The position numbers and the translations under genes were made by a program. Under the pieces are notes generated by a model. It saw only the letters and a program-made list of their open reading frames with translations. It ran no database searches and was not told where the DNA came from. Of a DNA stretch of 64,000 nucleotides, positions 61,771 to 64,000 are shown in pieces. Each line of letters begins with the position of its first letter. Position 1 is the first letter of the stretch. The DNA is from Mycolicibacterium pulveris (GTDB taxonomy: Bacteria; Actinomycetota; Actinomycetes; Mycobacteriales; Mycobacteriaceae), in NCBI RefSeq assembly GCF_010725725.1, contig NZ_AP022599.1:62001-126000 (forward strand). The letters are read 5' to 3'.

Positions 61771-63567
61771 ATGACAACGACCATCCCCGAGCCATCACAC
61801 GTCAAGCGGGAACCCGGCCAGCTCGTGGAGATGGCGTGGGATCCCATCACGCGCATCGTCGGCAGCCTCGGCATCTACACCAAGATCGACTTCGACAACC
61901 GCGAAGTCGTCGAATGCCACAGCACCTCGTCGATCTTCCGCGGCTATTCGATCTTCATGAAGGGCAAGGATCCCCGCGACGCGCACTTTATCACCAGCCG
62001 CATCTGCGGTATCTGCGGTGACAACCACGCGACGTGCTCCTGCTACACCCAGAACATGGCCTACGGCGTGCGCCCGCCGCATCTGGGTGAATGGCTGATC
62101 AACCTCGGTGAGGCCGCCGAGTACATGTTCGACCACAACATCTTCCAGGAGAACCTGGTCGGCGTGGACTACTGCGAGAAGATGGTCTCGGAGACCAACC
62201 CCGGCGTGCTGGCCAAGGCCGAGAACACCCAGGCGCCGCACGCCGGCATGCACGGCTACCACACGATCGCCGACATCATGCGGGCGCTCAACCCGTTCAC
62301 CGGAGAGTTCTACCGCGAGGCGCTGCAGGTCAGCCGGTGGACGCGAGAGATGTTCTGCCTCATGGAAGGTCGGCACGTCCATCCGTCCACGCTCTATCCC
62401 GGCGGCATCGGCGTCACCGCGACGGTCCAGCTGATGACCGACTACATGACACGGCTGATGCGGTACGTGGAGTTCATGAAGCGGGTCGTGCCCATGCACG
62501 ACGACCTCTTCGACTTCTTCTACGAAGCCCTCCCCGGTTACGACCAGGTGGGCCTGCGCCGCACGTTGTTGGGCTGCTGGGGTTCCTTCCAGGACCCCGA
62601 GGTGTGCAACTTCGAATACAAGGACATGGAGCGCTGGGGCGACGCCATGTTCGTCACGCCCGGCGTGGTGATCGACGGCAAGCTGCACACCCACTCGCTG
62701 GTGGACATCAACCTCGGCATCCGAATCCTGTTGGGCCACTCGTACTACGACGACTGGACCGATCAGGAGATGTTCGTCAAGACCGATCCGCTGGGCAACC
62801 CGATCGACCGGCGCCACCCGTGGAACCAGCACACCAACCCCAAACCGCAGAAGCGTGACTTCGACGGCAACTACAGCTGGGTGATGTCACCGCGCTGGTT
62901 CGACGGCAAAGACCACCTCGCGCTCGATACGGGCGGTGGCCCGCTGGCGCGGCTGTGGTCGACCGCGCTGGCCGGTCTGGTGGACATCGGCTACGTCAAG
63001 GCCACCGGCAACAGCGTGCAGATCAACCTGCCGAAGACCGCGCTGACGGGGCCGGTCGAACTCGAATGGAAGATCCCGCAATACGGCAGCAACACCTTGG
63101 AGCGCAACCGCGCGCGCACCTATTTCCAGGCCTACGCCGCGGCGTGCGCGCTGCACTTCGCCGAGAAGGCGCTGGTGGAGATCCGCGCGGGCCGCACCAA
63201 GACGTGGGAGAAGTTCGAGGTGCCCGAGGAGGGCATCGGTTGCGGGTTCACCGAGGCCGTGCGCGGAGTGCTGAGCCACCACATGGTGATCCGCGACGGC
63301 AAGATCGCCAACTACCACCCGTATCCGCCCACCCCGTGGAACGCCAACCCGCGCGACAGCTACGGCACACCCGGGCCGTATGAAGACGCGGTGCAAGGCC
63401 AACCCATCTTCGAAGAGAACGACAGGGAGCATTTCAAGGGCATCGACATCATGCGCACGGTCCGCAGCTTCGACCCGTGTCTACCGTGCGGTGTGCACAT
63501 GTACCTGGGCAAGGGGAAGAGCCTGGACCTGCTGCACTCCCCCACCCAGTCCGTCACCGGGGAATAG
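61771..63567 (+). CDS. hhyL: [NiFe]-hydrogenase large subunit HhyL (group 1h)
   Basis: The 598-residue subunit holds the NiFe active site. The L1 Cys pair is RICGICGDNHATC at about 77-89, and the L2 pair is FDPCLPCGVHMYLGKG at about 567-582. The tail after the L2 His (ending HSPTQSVTGE) may be the C-terminal peptide removed by a maturation protease. It lies 83 bases after hhyS. The maturation proteins HypC, D, E and F and the protease are not in the window, so they lie to the right or elsewhere. Confidence 0.95.
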   Translation: MTTTIPEPSHVKREPGQLVEMAWDPITRIVGSLGIYTKIDFDNREVVECHSTSSIFRGYSIFMKGKDPRDAHFITSRICGICGDNHATCSCYTQNMAYGVRPPHLGEWLINLGEAAEYMFDHNIFQENLVGVDYCEKMVSETNPGVLAKAENTQAPHAGMHGYHTIADIMRALNPFTGEFYREALQVSRWTREMFCLMEGRHVHPSTLYPGGIGVTATVQLMTDYMTRLMRYVEFMKRVVPMHDDLFDFFYEALPGYDQVGLRRTLLGCWGSFQDPEVCNFEYKDMERWGDAMFVTPGVVIDGKLHTHSLVDINLGIRILLGHSYYDDWTDQEMFVKTDPLGNPIDRRHPWNQHTNPKPQKRDFDGNYSWVMSPRWFDGKDHLALDTGGGPLARLWSTALAGLVDIGYVKATGNSVQINLPKTALTGPVELEWKIPQYGSNTLERNRARTYFQAYAAACALHFAEKALVEIRAGRTKTWEKFEVPEEGIGCGFTEAVRGVLSHHMVIRDGKIANYHPYPPTPWNANPRDSYGTPGPYEDAVQGQPIFEENDREHFKGIDIMRTVRSFDPCLPCGVHMYLGKGKSLDLLHSPTQSVTGE

Positions 63568-63570
63568 GAC

Positions 63571-64000
63571 ATGGCCCCGCCGACACTGCCAGGCCCGGAC
63601 GGAATCCAGGACGACGCGCAGTGGCGCACGGCGGGCGATCGTATCCAAACCCTGCTTGACGCAGCGGCTTCGGGCGGTGCGGCGGCGCGAGAACGCGCCG
63701 AGCAGTTGGTTCGTGAGGTCACCGACCTCTACGGGGCCGCGTTCGAGCGGATGATGGACGCGGTGACGGTCGCCAGTCCGGAACTCGCCGACCGGTTCGC
63801 GGCCGACGACCTCATCGCCAGCCTGTTGTTGGTGCACGGGTTACACCCGCACGGTGTGGAACACCGGGTGGCCCAGGCGCTGGACGGCGTGCGGCCCTAC
63901 CTGGGTTCGCACGGCGGGGACGTCGCACTGCTCGGAATCGACGCGGGCGTGGACGGCCACACGGTGCGACTGCAGTTGCGGGGCAGCTGCAAGAGTTGCC
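63571..64000 (+). CDS. NifU-domain protein, cut by the window edge
   Basis: The ATG is three bases after the hhyL stop, so it is co-transcribed. The visible 143 residues have a helical N-terminal region (RIQTLLDAAASGGAAARERA, ...LLVHGLHPHGVEHRVAQ) and then a NifU-like Fe-S scaffold domain: VRPYLGSHGGDVALLGID followed by VRLQLRGSCKSC at the edge, where the CxxC iron-sulfur site begins. In the M. smegmatis Hhy cluster a similar gene follows the large subunit. It may supply or transfer Fe-S clusters to the hydrogenase or act as an electron carrier. The C-terminus lies outside the window. Confidence 0.85.
   Translation, partial: MAPPTLPGPDGIQDDAQWRTAGDRIQTLLDAAASGGAAARERAEQLVREVTDLYGAAFERMMDAVTVASPELADRFAADDLIASLLLVHGLHPHGVEHRVAQALDGVRPYLGSHGGDVALLGIDAGVDGHTVRLQLRGSCKSC

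Overview
The window is chromosomal DNA of a high-GC actinomycete, almost certainly a fast-growing mycobacterium (Mycolicibacterium type). From about 9.2 kb onward the gene order follows the Mycobacterium tuberculosis Rv2689c-Rv2737c backbone: trmA-like, APC transporter, ceoB-ceoC, dut, cei, suhB, ppgK, sigA, sigB, ideR, sthA, nrdR, chiZ, lexA, fadE20, hflX, dapF, miaA, miaB, recX, recA. The window then enters a high-affinity [NiFe]-hydrogenase cluster of the kind known beside recA in M. smegmatis. The species assignment and synteny come from remembered families; no database was searched.

Region 1 (1-9.2 kb) is accessory. Positions 1-1.7 kb hold decayed relics: a winged-helix fragment, a serine recombinase broken by several frameshifts, and a phage terminase large subunit with two frameshifts. 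These abut a UPF0182 membrane protein that has lost its N-terminus. Next come a two-gene antibiotic-type ABC exporter, a block of reverse-strand orphan genes, an AT-rich gap, and a 40-residue basic protein with its own hairpin.

Region 2 (9.2-29 kb) is conserved housekeeping: tRNA/rRNA methylation, potassium-uptake regulators, an MFS exporter, dUTPase, envelope integrity (cei, with a consensus Crp site), inositol monophosphatase, polyphosphate glucokinase, the sigma factors SigA and SigB, and IdeR. A palindromic repeat occurs twice, each time between convergent genes.

Region 3 (29-51 kb) holds redox and DNA-damage functions (sthA, nrdR, and chiZ and lexA sharing a promoter region with two SOS boxes), an LGFP-repeat membrane protein, acyl-CoA dehydrogenase FadE20, and the eamA-dioxygenase-miaA-dapF-hflX and miaB-membrane protein-htrA operons.

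Region 4 (51-57.6 kb) replaces the short Rv2734-Rv2735c stretch of M. tuberculosis. It has a GluABCD-type amino-acid ABC importer and, convergent to it, a protein built like an ionotropic glutamate receptor: a periplasmic binding protein split by a two-helix ion pore with a eukaryote-like M3 motif. A secreted protein ending in Gly-His pentad repeats and an F420-type oxidoreductase follow.

Region 5 (57.6-64 kb) carries recX-recA (no intein, with both a RecA-independent damage promoter and an SOS box), then hypA-hypB, the group 1h hydrogenase genes hhyS-hhyL, and the start of a NifU-domain gene cut by the window edge. The receptor-like channel beside the glutamate importer is the strongest candidate for an undescribed system.
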